Positions 10,843-22,095 of a DNA stretch of 64,000 bases are shown here, piece after piece. The notes beneath the pieces were generated by a model. That model worked only from the letters and a program-made list of their open reading frames with translations, did no database searches and was not told the origin of the DNA. The DNA is taken from positions 1 through 64,000 of the forward strand of contig JALMLS010000086.1 of NCBI GenBank assembly GCA_038496445.1. Direction: 5' to 3'. Source of the stretch: Trichosphaerium sp. ATCC 40318 (lineage: Eukaryota > Discosea > Flabellinia > Trichosidae). Made by a program: the position numbers and the translations under genes. The number at the start of each line of letters is the position of its first letter. The first letter of the stretch is position 1.

Positions 10843-12180
10843 ATGGAACAGAAAGACACGCATAAGCACATATTAACCCTTACAGCGCTACCAATTGAAG
10901 TAGTAGTGCATATTGTGAAACAAGGGACTTATACGCTCCGTTCAGCCCAAACGTGCCACTTTTTGCGCGATATTGTTCATAACCACTTCGGATATGGCCG
11001 TATCGTTATTAAAAGAGAAAAGGAAGTTCAGGCGCTTTCTGGTAGTCCATTACTCAAGAATACGACCATTAAGTTGAGTTACGGATCAATACCGGATTCA
11101 GATCTTCAAGCATTGACAGGTGTATACGATATCGACTTATCTAATACCAAAGTGACAGATTCAGGTCTACAAGCGTTGGCAGGTGTACACACGATTGATT
11201 TGTCATGCACAAATGTAACAGAGGAAGGTTTGAAGGCATTGGCGGGTGTACATGATATTAGTTTGTCTGAAACCCAAGTAACATATGAAGGTATAAAGGC
11301 TTTGGCAGGTGTACACAAGATTGATTTATCATGCACAAACGTAACAGACAGAGATTTGCAACTGTTGGCGGGTGTACACACTGTTGATTTATCATACGCA
11401 ACAATAACAGATAAAGGTTTGCAGGCGTTGGCGGGTGTACATACTATTGTCTTGTATCATTGTGATGAAATAACAGATGAAGGTATTAAGGCTTTAGCAG
11501 GTGTACACAAGATTGATTTGTCACGTACATATGTAACCGGCAGTTGTTTGAGGGCATTGGCGGGTGTACACACTATCAAACTGTGGTGCTGTTACGGAGT
11601 ATCAGATTCAAGTATTGGGGCATTGGCAGGTGTACATGATATCAGCTTATCTAGTACCAGAGTAACAGACGCAGGTATACAAGGGTTGGCCGGCGTACAC
11701 AAGATTGATTTGGCATGCACAACTGTAACAGATAAAGGTTTGAATGTGTTGGCGGGTGTACACACTATCAGCTTGAATTGTTGTAGCATGATAACAGGTT
11801 CAGGTCTACAAGCGCTAGCAGGTGTACACACGATTGATTTGTCACACACGGATGTAACAGATGAAGGTTTGTATGAGTTGGCGGGTGTACATACTATCAA
11901 CTTGCTTGATTGTATAGAGATAACAGATGCAGGTCTACAAGCGCTAGCAGGTGTACACACGATTAATTTGTCATTTACAAATATAACAGATGAAGGCTTG
12001 AAGGCATTAGCGGGTGTATATAGCATCGACATATCTAATACTGGAGTAACAGATTCAGGTCTAAATGCGCTGGCAGGTGTGCACACTATTGTTTTATCTG
12101 AATCACTCGCATCAGATGACGAAGTTATCAAGGCATTGACTGGCGCAATTAATATACAGCGAATTAAGGACGCAGAATAG
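10843..12180 (+). CDS. F-box-like / leucine-rich repeat protein, single exon
   Basis: 445 aa without introns. Residues ~15-60 (TALPIEVVVHIV...QTCHFLRDIVHN) match the F-box-like N terminus of the gene at 43820 and predict Skp1/Cullin recruitment. Residues ~80-440 are about 15 LRRs of 23-26 residues with the core ALAGVHTIDLSxTxVTDxGL, the AMN1/cysteine-containing type of F-box LRR proteins. The repeats are unusually uniform even at the nucleotide level, indicating recent internal duplication or homogenisation. Because of that the antisense frame is also open, without meaning. The likely role is the substrate receptor of an SCF E3 ubiquitin ligase; the substrate is unknown. Confidence 0.75.
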   Translation: MEQKDTHKHILTLTALPIEVVVHIVKQGTYTLRSAQTCHFLRDIVHNHFGYGRIVIKREKEVQALSGSPLLKNTTIKLSYGSIPDSDLQALTGVYDIDLSNTKVTDSGLQALAGVHTIDLSCTNVTEEGLKALAGVHDISLSETQVTYEGIKALAGVHKIDLSCTNVTDRDLQLLAGVHTVDLSYATITDKGLQALAGVHTIVLYHCDEITDEGIKALAGVHKIDLSRTYVTGSCLRALAGVHTIKLWCCYGVSDSSIGALAGVHDISLSSTRVTDAGIQGLAGVHKIDLACTTVTDKGLNVLAGVHTISLNCCSMITGSGLQALAGVHTIDLSHTDVTDEGLYELAGVHTINLLDCIEITDAGLQALAGVHTINLSFTNITDEGLKALAGVYSIDISNTGVTDSGLNALAGVHTIVLSESLASDDEVIKALTGAINIQRIKDAE

Positions 12181-12606
12181 ATTCATGTTCCATAGCTACT
12201 CTATTATTCCGTCTATAGCAACCACAGATTTGTACGACAGAACCTTTCCCATCATTGCTTTGAAATTCTCGATCAGAACCTGTCAAACAACAATTACAAA
12301 ATAAAACCACAAACTTTTTTCACTATTGCACTCTTTTATTCGATCACGGGTTAAGTAATTGAATGTATAGTACTACTGTGTACATGGATATTGACACCAT
12401 CTTGTAGTAATCGATTATTCATAACATTTACTTAAGTAAAATGTGGGGTACAAACACGTGGTCACTTCGTAAACGTTCCAAACAGTCAGCTGTCGTAAAA
12501 TCTCATAACCTTTATCTATTGACCTCTTGTGTGCACATCAGTATGTGCACTGTTGTTGCAGGTTTGAAAAGCCTAACCTTTTTTTACCGAACTCAATCTC
12601 AAGGGT
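12181..12606. other. Gene-free stretch
   Basis: This is the 3' flank of the LRR gene. No exon recognised; one CACGTG near 12457. Confidence 0.35.
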
Positions 12607-12789
12607 TTGACCTGAAATAACGCTATTTTTTGCTACTCATTAGAACTGTGTTAAGCCATCAATGAAAACAACTTATTTGTTTTAAGTATGTGGGAACGTA
12701 CCTCAGTTCGCGTATTTCTAGCGTTGGCCAACCCTAAAATCCGCAAAATCCTCGGACGCTAAATCGGAATAGCGCTATTTCAGGTCAAC
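12607..12789. mobile_element. MITE-like 183-bp unit with terminal inverted repeats
   Basis: The ends form a ~21-bp inverted repeat with one mismatch (TTGACCTGAAATA... at 12607-12628 against 12769-12789). It encloses a 116-bp sequence that recurs at 55097-55212. No clear target-site duplication is visible. Size and structure fit a non-autonomous DNA transposon, or a captured fragment within one. Confidence 0.5.
12640..12755. repeat. 116-bp dispersed repeat, copy 1
   Basis: It matches 55097-55212 in direct orientation with about two mismatches. On the minus strand it reads as an open stretch (ILRILGLANARNTRTE) followed by a donor-like GTACGT, so it may be an exon fragment of an unseen multicopy gene. 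Confidence 0.7.
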
Positions 12790-13306
12790 TCCTCAAACCA
12801 GATGGTGTTTCTGCTTTTTATACCGAACACATACCACAACACGTGTACAGATCACGATCAAAATTGGAAAAAACAGGCCCCGAAAAGTTGTTTTTTTAAA
12901 CAAAATCACTGGATAGAGCCTTTCACTCATTTCTTGATTATTTTCGTGTATCAACTTGATTAAAGATAATTTGCACAATTATTTATTGTAATTAGTCAGT
13001 CGTATTTATTGGGTCTGGTATTTGAGAATATCCTTTTTTCTTCTTTTTAGTGCAACAACCAATAACAGAGCACGCTACAAATACAAAATGTCAAAACAAA
13101 GAGAAGGCCCATGCTCGAAAAAAAAGAAAAAAAAAAAGAACTTTCTCAAAGAGTTTCCGTAATCAAAAAATCACGTGTCAGAGTTCATGAACAAAAAACC
13201 ATCTCGTACCAACAAACAACAATGCAACACCACCACAACAACCAACAAAGACAAAAAACCACAAACCACCAGCTAGACATTGCATTAAAATGATTCATAC
13301 CGAACG

Positions 13307-15544
13307 TCAAGACATACGCTTAGAACATAGAGTTGCACCAGCTTCTGAAGTCATCCAAACACATTTCTTGCATTCATTTCCACTTTGGTATGTACCTTAA
13401 ACAATACGTCTTAGCTAGAAGGGCTAATATTTTTGTGACTACTTACCAGCACTACATGGAGTACACATTGATCCATTGCTTGATATTATGTTACCAATAA
13501 AACACATATCACACTGTACTGTTCCATTACTAGAGAAAGTTAGTCAAACATTCTCAAAAGATATTCAAAAACTGAAATAGGACTTCGGAGTATAGTAACC
13601 GTCGTAAAGGAATACACATTTCCATGCCGTAATCAGGAGCATGCAGACCTAAGGTGTATTCAATGAATAAAATAGTACTTTTTGAAACTAACCAGGAGGG
13701 CAAAGGTCACATGATGTCGCTCTTGTAGAGTTTGAATAACTTCCTTTATCGCAGCTTTCACATGCAAGAATATGACTATCACTCGCTTGTCCCTTTGCAC
13801 ATGTCACTTATTCGAAGGGTTAGTGTAGTAGGTTCGTAGAAATAGCCAAATAAAAGGTTTCAAAAAAAAACAAGTGGCGATTTCCCAAAAGAGAGAAAAA
13901 GCCTCAAGCTTACCTTTTTCATCAACGTTGTTGTTAATGAACGAATTGTAGAACTTTGAATCTGGATAGAATGTACTATCAGGTACATAAACTGCAAAAG
14001 GGGGAGCATTGAGATTAGTATTCTATTGCAATATGAGCATTACTATTGAAAAAAAAAAAAAGTAGCAATAAAGATGCCTTACATTAAACACCACAATGTT
14101 GTTTTGAAAAGTAGACTCGGTGACTTCAAGTTCGAACGGAAAACCTTTTAATGAATATACCTAATTTCACGTTACTATAATATATACAGGGCAGTGAGAA
14201 TCATAAAAAGAGTGCTCACAACAGGAGTGACATAGCTAATTGTATAATGATCAGATGAGTGAATTTTGGTTGTGTATGTTTTTGTGTTCTTGAAAGTGCT
14301 ATTTTTCACTCGAACACCAGGAAATACACCAGGGATAGGATGCAAACCTTCAAGTATAACAACTTTAAGAATGCCAGCATTAGCCTATAAGTTCACAAAT
14401 TATGTTAAAACAAGGTGCAGAATGTTGAAAAAACCCGAACCGTGTTTGTGTTGTTACTGAAAGTACACGAGTCTAAGGTTGTATAAACACTGGTTATATC
14501 AATATTTCTGGTCATTTGAGATACTTCAACACGTTCTAAGTTAACCTTAGTCGCTAAAAAAGATGTCAAGATTGAGGGTTTAAATGTGAAAATTGTGAGA
14601 AAGTTAACAACGAACATAGAATGTATGGTGCGGTTTTAACCAAATGGCTGTCTGTTATATGTATTTCTCCAGTGTTAGCGTGTAATGTTGATGTATGAAA
14701 TGATGTAGAGTTAATGAATACACGATTCCCAGCAACTGACACTATTGCGCTGTTAAATCATTCGATTTTTTTCAGGTAAAATATCAATAAAAACATACAT
14801 CCTACTCTCGGTCCAGTGAATACGCAGTTGTGTATCATAATTTCTTCTACCGCCAAGAGTTCAAGCGTAGTAGATAATCCTTGAAGCCTATAGTTAGAAG
14901 AAAGACAAGAGAAATGCAGGCTATTTTAGAAAAGCGATTGAACCAAAAATGGTTTTTACTTTTACCACGAAACTTCCAACTTAGTTTATAAATCAACGTC
15001 ACGTGATTTTTAGAAAACAAACCATGATTTGGCGAATACGAAAAATAAAACGAACCTTCGACCTCAACTGAGCCATGTGTTGCGTTAAATAGCTGAAAAA
15101 TCAATTAACCAAGCAGTTGGAATTAATAACATACCCAACCAGGTGAGTTAGAAGGCATTGATGTATTTTGTGTTTGAATACCACGAAAGACAGCTAAACC
15201 GCTCGTATTCACTTTAACGTTATACTTTGTGTCATTGTATGAGCCGCCTGAGAAAAACAAGAAAAGGCTCAGTCAGGGTAAACAGATTGTCGTATTGTAC
15301 CTTCAATACAAACAACAAACGTGTTGTTTGCTCCATCTACTGTAGACACGGCTTTTGATAGGCTATAGAAGGGAGAAATGTATGTCCCGTTTCCAGTATC
15401 ATCAGATCCTTTAGTGCTAACGTATGTACTGCATGGTAACGCGTTTGAAGAAAACAAACAAAAAACTTTCGAAAATAAACGGTTATGAAATAATAATACG
15501 AACTCTAATCACGTACGTAAAATAATTGATACAACCCTAAGCAT
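13307..15544 (-). CDS. Secreted beta-helix protein with Cys-rich GCC2/GCC3-like tail
   Basis: A multi-exon secreted protein. Exon 1 (15544-15517) joined to exon 2 (15465-15301) gives a signal peptide ending FCLFSSNALPC, followed by STYVSTKGSDDTGNGT, as in the paralogue at 1-762. Further exons to about 14000 are rich in short beta strands and Asn/Thr turns (for example TLELLAVEEIMIHNCVFTG) as in right-handed parallel beta-helices. The last three exons (about 13910-13307) encode CxxC modules (ACESCDKGSYSN, CDLCPPG, CDMCFIGN, CTPCSAG, CKKC) resembling GCC2/GCC3 ephrin-receptor-like domains, stopping at 13309-13307. Only part of the middle exon chain was resolved. It is probably a secreted or wall/surface protein; no TM tail is seen. 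Confidence 0.6.
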
Positions 15545-15702
15545 TATTGATACAACACGTGTTTTTAGGAGTTGGCCTTCGTAAAAAAGAAACTCTTAAA
15601 TTGGTCATTGATATTCTGGTGTTAAATAAACTTTGAACTTCTAGTTTTACTTTATGTTACTTTGATTTCTTCTAGTTATGATAAATAAATGATGTTGTTT
15701 GC

Positions 15703-15800
15703 AATGATGATCACGTCATGAAGACCCTTCACCGGGCCCAGTATGTTGTCTACTAGGAAGTAAAGAAGAAGCCTGGCCAGGTTCGTACCTCTTTACATTT
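15703..15800. repeat. Dispersed repeat fragment shared with 55.3-55.5 kb
   Basis: It shares the blocks TGATGATCACGTCA and, on the minus strand, an open stretch KEVRTWPGF with 55465-55520 (KEVRNWPGF). The intervening DNA differs. It is probably a decayed copy of a multicopy gene or element. Confidence 0.45.
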
Positions 15801-15953
15801 GTACAAAAGTGTAAAACAGCTTTCAAAAAAACAATCACAAAAACGTCACGCTACGATTTTTCTTACAATTTATATAAATATCTAATGCCTAAAATCTCCC
15901 CTCTCCCAATAGATTAAATATCTGAGCTCTAATGTAAGGAAGTGGTCTTAAAC

Positions 15954-17755
15954 GGAATTGACTCAGATTATCGATAAACTGTTGTATCGATAATATTTTT
16001 TTTTCACGTGACCATTAACCACAAAGCCGGGGAAGCTGGCTGATGCCGGTGAAATAGCCGGTATCAAGAAACGCCGTAGAAGCTGGTTGTTCTGCTGGCC
16101 TTGTAGTACAAACAATAGGTAAATGAATGCGGTGATAATACCAACTTACCCAATTCATGAGAATGGCATGTTCTGCAATGAACGGCACTGTCCTTCTTTG
16201 GAGCCTGAAGCCCTTTGCTTGCACTAAATAAAAATATCTCTAGTTTTGATCCTGTTTGCTACTTCTGTGGCTCCAATAAAACGCTACACAACCCACTGAA
16301 TACATTTCTAGGTCTTTTTGTTCAACCAACCCGAATAGCAGAATACCTTTACAATACTCTTTGTTAAATTTATAAATTTACAGCAACTTTGCATTAGCTT
16401 CAACTGAGCTGTATGATTCTATTGATATATCAAAATGTAAGAGCAATATACATTCAGATTACAATAACTCTAAAAATACTAGCCACATTCGTCACTAGTA
16501 CGTACAGCTTACAAGCTTGTATATAGCTAACTATGCCTTTCAAAACAGTGTTGGCTCAAGTATAATGGTCAGTGGCCAAGATTCACGCTATGGCTCATGT
16601 AACTGGGATCAAATTTCATATGTTTTTGAATCCAGCATTAGGTGATGACACATAAATTTATAAATTTTCACTTTTTAAATGTTGAATTCGTCACAACCAA
16701 GTACCCCTTCTTTTATTGATGTGCATGTTATACCACGAGGAACCCTTGCAAGTAAGAAAGTTGCAACATTACTGTTGTTACCTGCAGCGATAACGACTTC
16801 ACTAGCTACAACTTCCAATTGCTATTTGAAACTGCTTGCTCACCTCAGAATGCTTTTTGCGTACAGCTAATGTATTTCTATTAACATTCAAATATGTCTC
16901 TGAATTCTGGCCAGCTACAGCAACCAACAGACTTTGCAAGGTATATCTCAAGGAAAAATAACATCATGAAATGTAACAAGTTACCAAAGTAAATTTATAA
17001 ATTTATGCTACCGAAAACCAAAAGTAGCACGTGACTTGTGATTTCGAGCTTGCAGTACGGAAGCCTGTATAGGTTTTTTACAAATAATACTATTTTAATT
17101 GGTAGTAGTAGTGTACATGCCTGTCAAGCATGGCAGGTAAAAGAACCACATGACGTAGTTCATGCAATCAATTGAAAAATTTATAAATTTATGAAGGTTC
17201 AAACTGTTCTAGCGTGTGTTTCGAAAAATAAAAGAAGGCGTAATACACGAAAAGCAATATTTCGCTGTAATCCAAAGTAGATGTAGTTACAACGTTTATA
17301 AATATACTTTTTAGAAATACAGAGCAAACCTATTTCAATCAGACTTTCTCTGCTTCCTATCACATTGCACCTTTATATGCACTACACCAAAACGTACGTT
17401 TGTTGAGGTGAAGTTCAGGCAGCGTAATGTGAAGTATACAAAAGGATTCTACACTGGAGGTGGTTGACTGTACACTACTGGAGGGTTAGGCGGCTACCTT
17501 TTGGTATTGGTGCCCTACTGTTATAGCACCAGCACAGTCAACAAAGTACTAAAGAACCAAGACCCATCATGACGCCTAGTCATGAAGTTCAGCCACCGAT
17601 TGTCTTTATTGACAGCCGGTAAATCAGCCGGAATTGGCGCAATAGATGTCCGGTCTTGAGAATAATAGCCGGCAAAAGAGCCAGAAAAACAATATCTCAG
17701 GCAGGTGAAAAAAAATTATCGATACAAAAGTTTATCGATAATTTGAGTCAATTCC
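15954..17755. mobile_element. 1.8-kb element with ~50-bp terminal inverted repeats
   Basis: The ends at 15954-16008 and 17705-17755 are inverted copies (GGAATTGACTCA followed by two ATCGATA palindromic cores, then a T-run and CAC). There is no open frame that looks coding. The interior carries four copies of the palindrome AAATTTATAAATTT (about 16366, 16654, 16991 and 17177) and GCCGG-rich blocks just inside both ends. This fits a non-autonomous DNA transposon. A cis-acting locus such as a replication origin or matrix attachment site is an alternative. No target-site duplication was identified with certainty. Confidence 0.6.
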
Positions 17756-18239
17756 AACGCCTTTTTGGCGTAGCTTTACGCTAGACTTCCTATACTAAGC
17801 CTTTTATTTTCGCATCCAGTGTTGGCTAATATTGGAAAGTTCGAGATTTTACGTCTCAAATTCACGCACTTGCTGAACTGCCAACATGAGACAGCGTGAA
17901 TATTGGCCAGGTCAATGAGCTACAAACTCAAAAACAGCTATAAAAACATTCATTCATTCATTCATGAGACAGACATATGTACTCTTCTCTCCCACTTGTT
18001 GTTCACTTATTCAGTTCTCAATGGTAATAATTGTAACAATATTTTTTGCTCACTACATTGATTGATTCGTCGTTTTAATTATTTTAGATGTCCGAGAAAA
18101 AACGTAAAGAAAAGTTGAGTAAGTATTTGATTATTTGATGCTAGGCAACCAAGGAACTATTTTAAAAGCCCATACCTCGATCAAGAAATACGTACAATTG
18201 AGGTAATAGACGAGTTTGTACAGTCAGAATAAACTATTC
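17756..18239. other. Gene-free, repeat-like flank
   Basis: It contains a short CATT tandem repeat near 17950 and a short open start (MSEKKRKEKL, 18088) followed by a GTAAGT donor that I cannot extend into a convincing gene. A block near 17819 (AGTGTTGGCT) also appears inside the 1.8-kb element at ~16540. Confidence 0.3.
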
Positions 18240-18257
18240 ACAAAAAGCTGACATGCC

Positions 18258-18420
18258 TTTTCGGCAAGAAGCAAAAAATCACAAGTTGTCATTGAGATCG
18301 TGGGTTCAATACCAAAAGCTTGCCGAAACCTAAACAAACCTAAAACTTATTCTCAAAGCAAGTTTGATTGTAGAGCAATTCATGTGCTACCCAAATGGCT
18401 GGTAACACTTGAGAGTTAGA
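18258..18420 (+). repeat. tRNA-like / SINE-head-like fragments
   Basis: GGTTCAATACC near 18303-18313 is a good pol III B box, and an inverted pair TTTCGGCAAG / CTTGCCGAAA brackets ~50 bases before it like an acceptor stem. The D-arm and anticodon arm do not form a real tRNA. The stretch around AAAATCAC resembles the head of the SINE at 9961. A second box-A-like CCCAAATGG occurs near 18393. Probably degraded SINE heads, not tRNA genes. Confidence 0.35.
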
Positions 18421-18830
18421 GCTCTGAACTCACCAACTTAGTTTTGGTTTTACATCACTAGAATACCCTACTGTAATATCATTGCACAAAACTCTTCAGT
18501 GTAGATGGTTTCACTACAAAAGTGCGAGAGGCGCTTGAAATAAAGTGGTCATGCTTTACACTTCAGTGAATGGTCACTTTAACTTCTTTTTTTTTTTTGT
18601 TCCCACCTTGGCGTGCAACTCACGTATGTGCGTTTGTTTCTTCTGATTACCAAAATAGAGACTTTTACGAACAGTTGTACGACGTTATTTTGAAACTGGA
18701 GTTCCAGTGCAACCCATACGGCCTATCATGTCCCCTCGCTAGCGGTTGTTTACGGATAAAATAGTTTTAAGCCATTTTAAGCGCTAGCGCCATTTTTAGA
18801 AATAACTCAAGCGGTAGAAGCTTAAAGCGA

Positions 18831-20376
18831 ATGTATACCAACCGCATACGCGCATTGATCATTGTTGGATGCTTCCTATGCTTTACGAATTGTTTTGTAT
18901 CTATATCGGGTTCAGAACGACAATACTTCTCTCCAGCGCTTCTATATGGCTCTAACTTTCAAGAAACGCTTTTTTCGGGAACAAATTTAACAGCAGTGCA
19001 CGAATCGTGTCCAAACAAAACAAACCGCGTTGTATTCGTTTCAGGAGTACGTGCGATGAGAAATACGCTTCATAGATGGATTGAGGATGAAGGAGCACTT
19101 GCTATAATCATAATAAGCAATGGCTTGTCACCTTGGATTGATGAAGCAGGGACTAATACTAGATTTGGTGATACAAAGGCTTATATTCCTGGAGTTATTG
19201 TTGGCAGAGATGTTGGAAATCTTATTGAAGAGAATAGCGAATACGAAGTTCAAGTTAATGTTACTGCTGATCATAATAGGCTACGGCCTTTTATGCGTGT
19301 ACGTGTTTGTTAGAATAATTAAGGTTGTTTTGATTGACAACACGTGGTTGACACGTGCTTTGTTTACTTTTCGTTTGATGCCCAAGTTTTTTTTTACGTG
19401 GACGCTCTGTGTATCTAAACTTTTTAATGTAGAGTCCTATTGCACGTACTCTGGAAGTGTTAAACGCTATTGCCAATATTATATCCATCATATACTTTAT
19501 TTACAGGTTGTATGAGTTTAGGCACCAGCCGTGTAAATCACTCTCAATTGTAGTACGTTTTAGTCGAACCGAAAAACAACAAAATTATGCTCTTTAGCAC
19601 TTTGTATCCACGTGACACTTTTGTATACTTTTACTTTGTATATAATGTACATATCTAATGAGTTTTAGGCTATATATCTAGAAATAGTAGCAGCTGTTAT
19701 TCGTATAATTGCGTACCCTTTATTTGTAACTCTTAAAATGGCTGTTCCACTTGTTGTTTCTCGAACTCTTGGAACATTTCATATTCCTTTTTCTCTTGCA
19801 ACAAACTTACTTATAGTTATCTATTGGCATGAAACGTTACTTATCAAATCAGTGCAAACAGCTCCTTTTTTGACAAAACTGAAAATACCGTTTTTTATCA
19901 CATGTGGAGTTATCATTGTTTTGGACTTGATTGTCTCTATTCTATCTGGATTAACACTAAACGCACAATTTCAAATTGTCGTTAGTTTCTTCTACTTTAT
20001 TATACTTGTAGCAAACTTTATTTATTGTATCACAACAAGCATGAAAGTGCTTAGCGCTGTAAAAAAATACTTCAAAAAAGATGAAACACAATCAGAGTTT
20101 CTACTTAAAATACGGAGGAGAACATCAGTAGCAGCAGGTTGTATAGCTTATCTTCTATTATCTTTGATAGCACAAGCAGTAGTTTCTCTATTTGAAAGTG
20201 GTATTGCTGTCAGGTTCAGTTTGTTTAACATGATGTTTGCTGGCAATATTTTGGGCGTTACAATTGTTGCTAGTTTCAATGTACCAAAGAAGAGACATAC
20301 CACAAAACGTACATCAAAGAATCTATCTATTACAAACACTGCAGATTCATTAGGTAGAGTTGAAAATGCCTTATAA
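18831..20376 (+). CDS. PA-domain seven-transmembrane protein
   Basis: Three exons (18831-19298, 19433-19552, 19669-20376) encode 431 aa. Residues 1-22 form a signal peptide (LIIVGCFLCFTNC). The ectodomain of about 130 residues has the order and motifs of a protease-associated (PA) fold: VVFVSGV, a central ALAIIIISN strand and YIPGVIVGRDVG, with N-glycosylation sequons. About seven hydrophobic segments follow, from NAIANIISIIYFIY through ILGVTIVASF, and a basic Ser/Thr-rich cytosolic tail. PA domain plus 7TM suggests a surface receptor or a sorting receptor, not a protease. The exon 2 end at GTA/GTACGT was chosen because it alone keeps phase into exon 3. Confidence 0.7.
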
Positions 20377-20801
20377 TTAATAAGCAAAGTACATCATTGT
20401 AAAGTAAAATAATCCTAATGTAGCATTGTATTTTCAGAATATTTAAACGTTTTTACTCACCTCAAAACCATCTTGCATTTCACTTGCTATTTGTAACTAT
20501 TAGTATGATGCTATACTTGTATTTTAGTATAGGTTGTTTTGTGATTTATTCGAGTTGTACCAAAGAAAAGTAAAAAATGCTTAGACTGCTGCTTTGTTGT
20601 TTTGTTCTTAACTTACTGAGCATAATTTGGTTTTGCATAAACTTTCAGTGGTTCACTTGAGATTATGAACTAAAAAGCACACTAAAGGTGTAAACGCATT
20701 CTCTAGTATGGTTATCAGGGTTGATTTATTGTCGCTGCCTTTTGCCTTAGATGTATTACAATGTTTCACTATTTGACCAGTGTAATCCACTGAGCATATT
20801 C
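20377..20801. other. Convergent intergenic spacer
   Basis: 3' flanks of two convergent genes; no exon or repeat recognised. Confidence 0.35.
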
Positions 20802-21469
20802 TCATTCTCTCTTTCCATAAAAAAAATGACAATGATCTTCTAATTTACCATTTTTTTTCCATTTTTTATACTCCCCATGCAACATATCATTGATTTGAGT
20901 ATAATGGAAATACAATTGACCATTATCATGCCAACATTTATACTCTCCTTCTATTCTATCACTGACAAACCCATATTTTACAAATAGCTGACCATTGCTG
21001 TACCACTCCTTGTGTTCCCCATTCTTTTCACCATCAGTGTAGTGTGATACTGCCTTTAATTGACCATTACGGTACCACTTGTATTCACCATTTAGTTTAT
21101 TGTTTGAGTAGTTACCTTGTTCATATAACTGGCCGTTATACCAACCCTCGTACACTCCTTCTTTGATACCATTCACAAAAACTTGACTTCTTATGCTTGT
21201 TTTGAAAGGATTTCCAAAATTTCTTTGTTGTAACCATTTACCATGTTTGTTAAGGTCATCATTGAATCGTGTTGTTGTAGCACTGTATTTTGATAACAGT
21301 GGCCACTTTAGATAAACTTCAAAGTCCAAATCGATGATATAATAATGTAGCTCAACTGGGATGTTTAATAAGCAAAGACGGCCTTCTGGAATGCTATTTA
21401 TCTTTTGTATTTTCGTTAACGAGGCGCGTGGTGTTAAAAATAAAATAATACCTTTCTTTTTGCTGTCAT
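20802..21469 (-). CDS. F-box protein with YwqK/MORN-like repeats (intact copy 1)
   Basis: Exon 1 (21469-21452, MTAKRK, 18 nt) and exon 2 (21401-20802) encode 205 aa; the 50-nt intron is in the same place as in the copies at 45541 and 46701. Residues ~12-55 (LCLLNIPVELHYYIIDLDF...KYSATTTRFND) form an F-box-like helical module. A conserved linker (NKHGKWL, SQVFVNG) follows, then about five repeats of EGVYEGWYNGQL type. In bacteria such YwqK repeats are a toxin-antitoxin or MORN-like module; here they probably bind a substrate that an SCF ligase ubiquitinates. A longer reading that runs through the intron from upstream is rejected because the paralogues conserve the splice. Confidence 0.75.
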
Positions 21470-22095
21470 GATGTGTTGGGTTATATAAATGCACATTAAA
21501 TACTGCTTAATCTTCAAACAGCCTCGGTCAAGCAGATTCGCTAAAAACACGTGTTTTTGTAGCAAGCGTCGTTTCGCAGATTACTTAACAGGAACACATA
21601 GGCTTTTGTTTTAACTTATTGCCATGGGTGGTTAACTCAGTAGTGGTTGTAATTAGTTACATTCGTTGCTACCAACTTAGGCATCTTAAAAATTCTCGGA
21701 AATGCATCTCTCACGTGTGGTAGATATGCTATGAGAGGCGCGTTTTATAAACCAAACAAAAAGCGCGCAAATGATAAACGCTAACTCAACAATTTGGTGT
21801 CGGCCTGTGCCTTAAAATAAGCGATTGTCGTAAACATTCAACTTAACTATGTGTTCTGTAAAGGCTTTGTGGCATGTTTTCAGCTCAAAAAGAAGACATA
21901 CAAACGACGGCTAAGGCTTTCATTTGGTTGTTTTTGTTCTCCATTATACGCAGAATCAAGACCTGGTGGATATTAATGGTTGGGATATTTAGTCCTGATA
22001 CACAACATGGAAAAAGATTACAGGTACTGACACTACATGTGAAAACTAGAAAACCGACTCAAATCGAAACAAGGTTATTAAACTACAACAATTAC
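21470..22095. other. Intergenic region
   Basis: This is the promoter side of the F-box/YwqK gene and the 3' flank of the decayed secreted-family copy. CACGTG lies near 21550 and 21712. No exon recognised. Confidence 0.35.

Noticed and set aside
11592-12131. 179-codon open frame on the minus strand inside the LRR gene
   Set aside because: It is the antisense of uniform LRR repeats; its own sequence is the reverse of the repeat unit and has no independent features.
13111-13293. Lys/Gln-rich open frame on the plus strand
   Set aside because: Low-complexity A-rich DNA, overlaps the 3' flank of the beta-helix gene and has no family resemblance.
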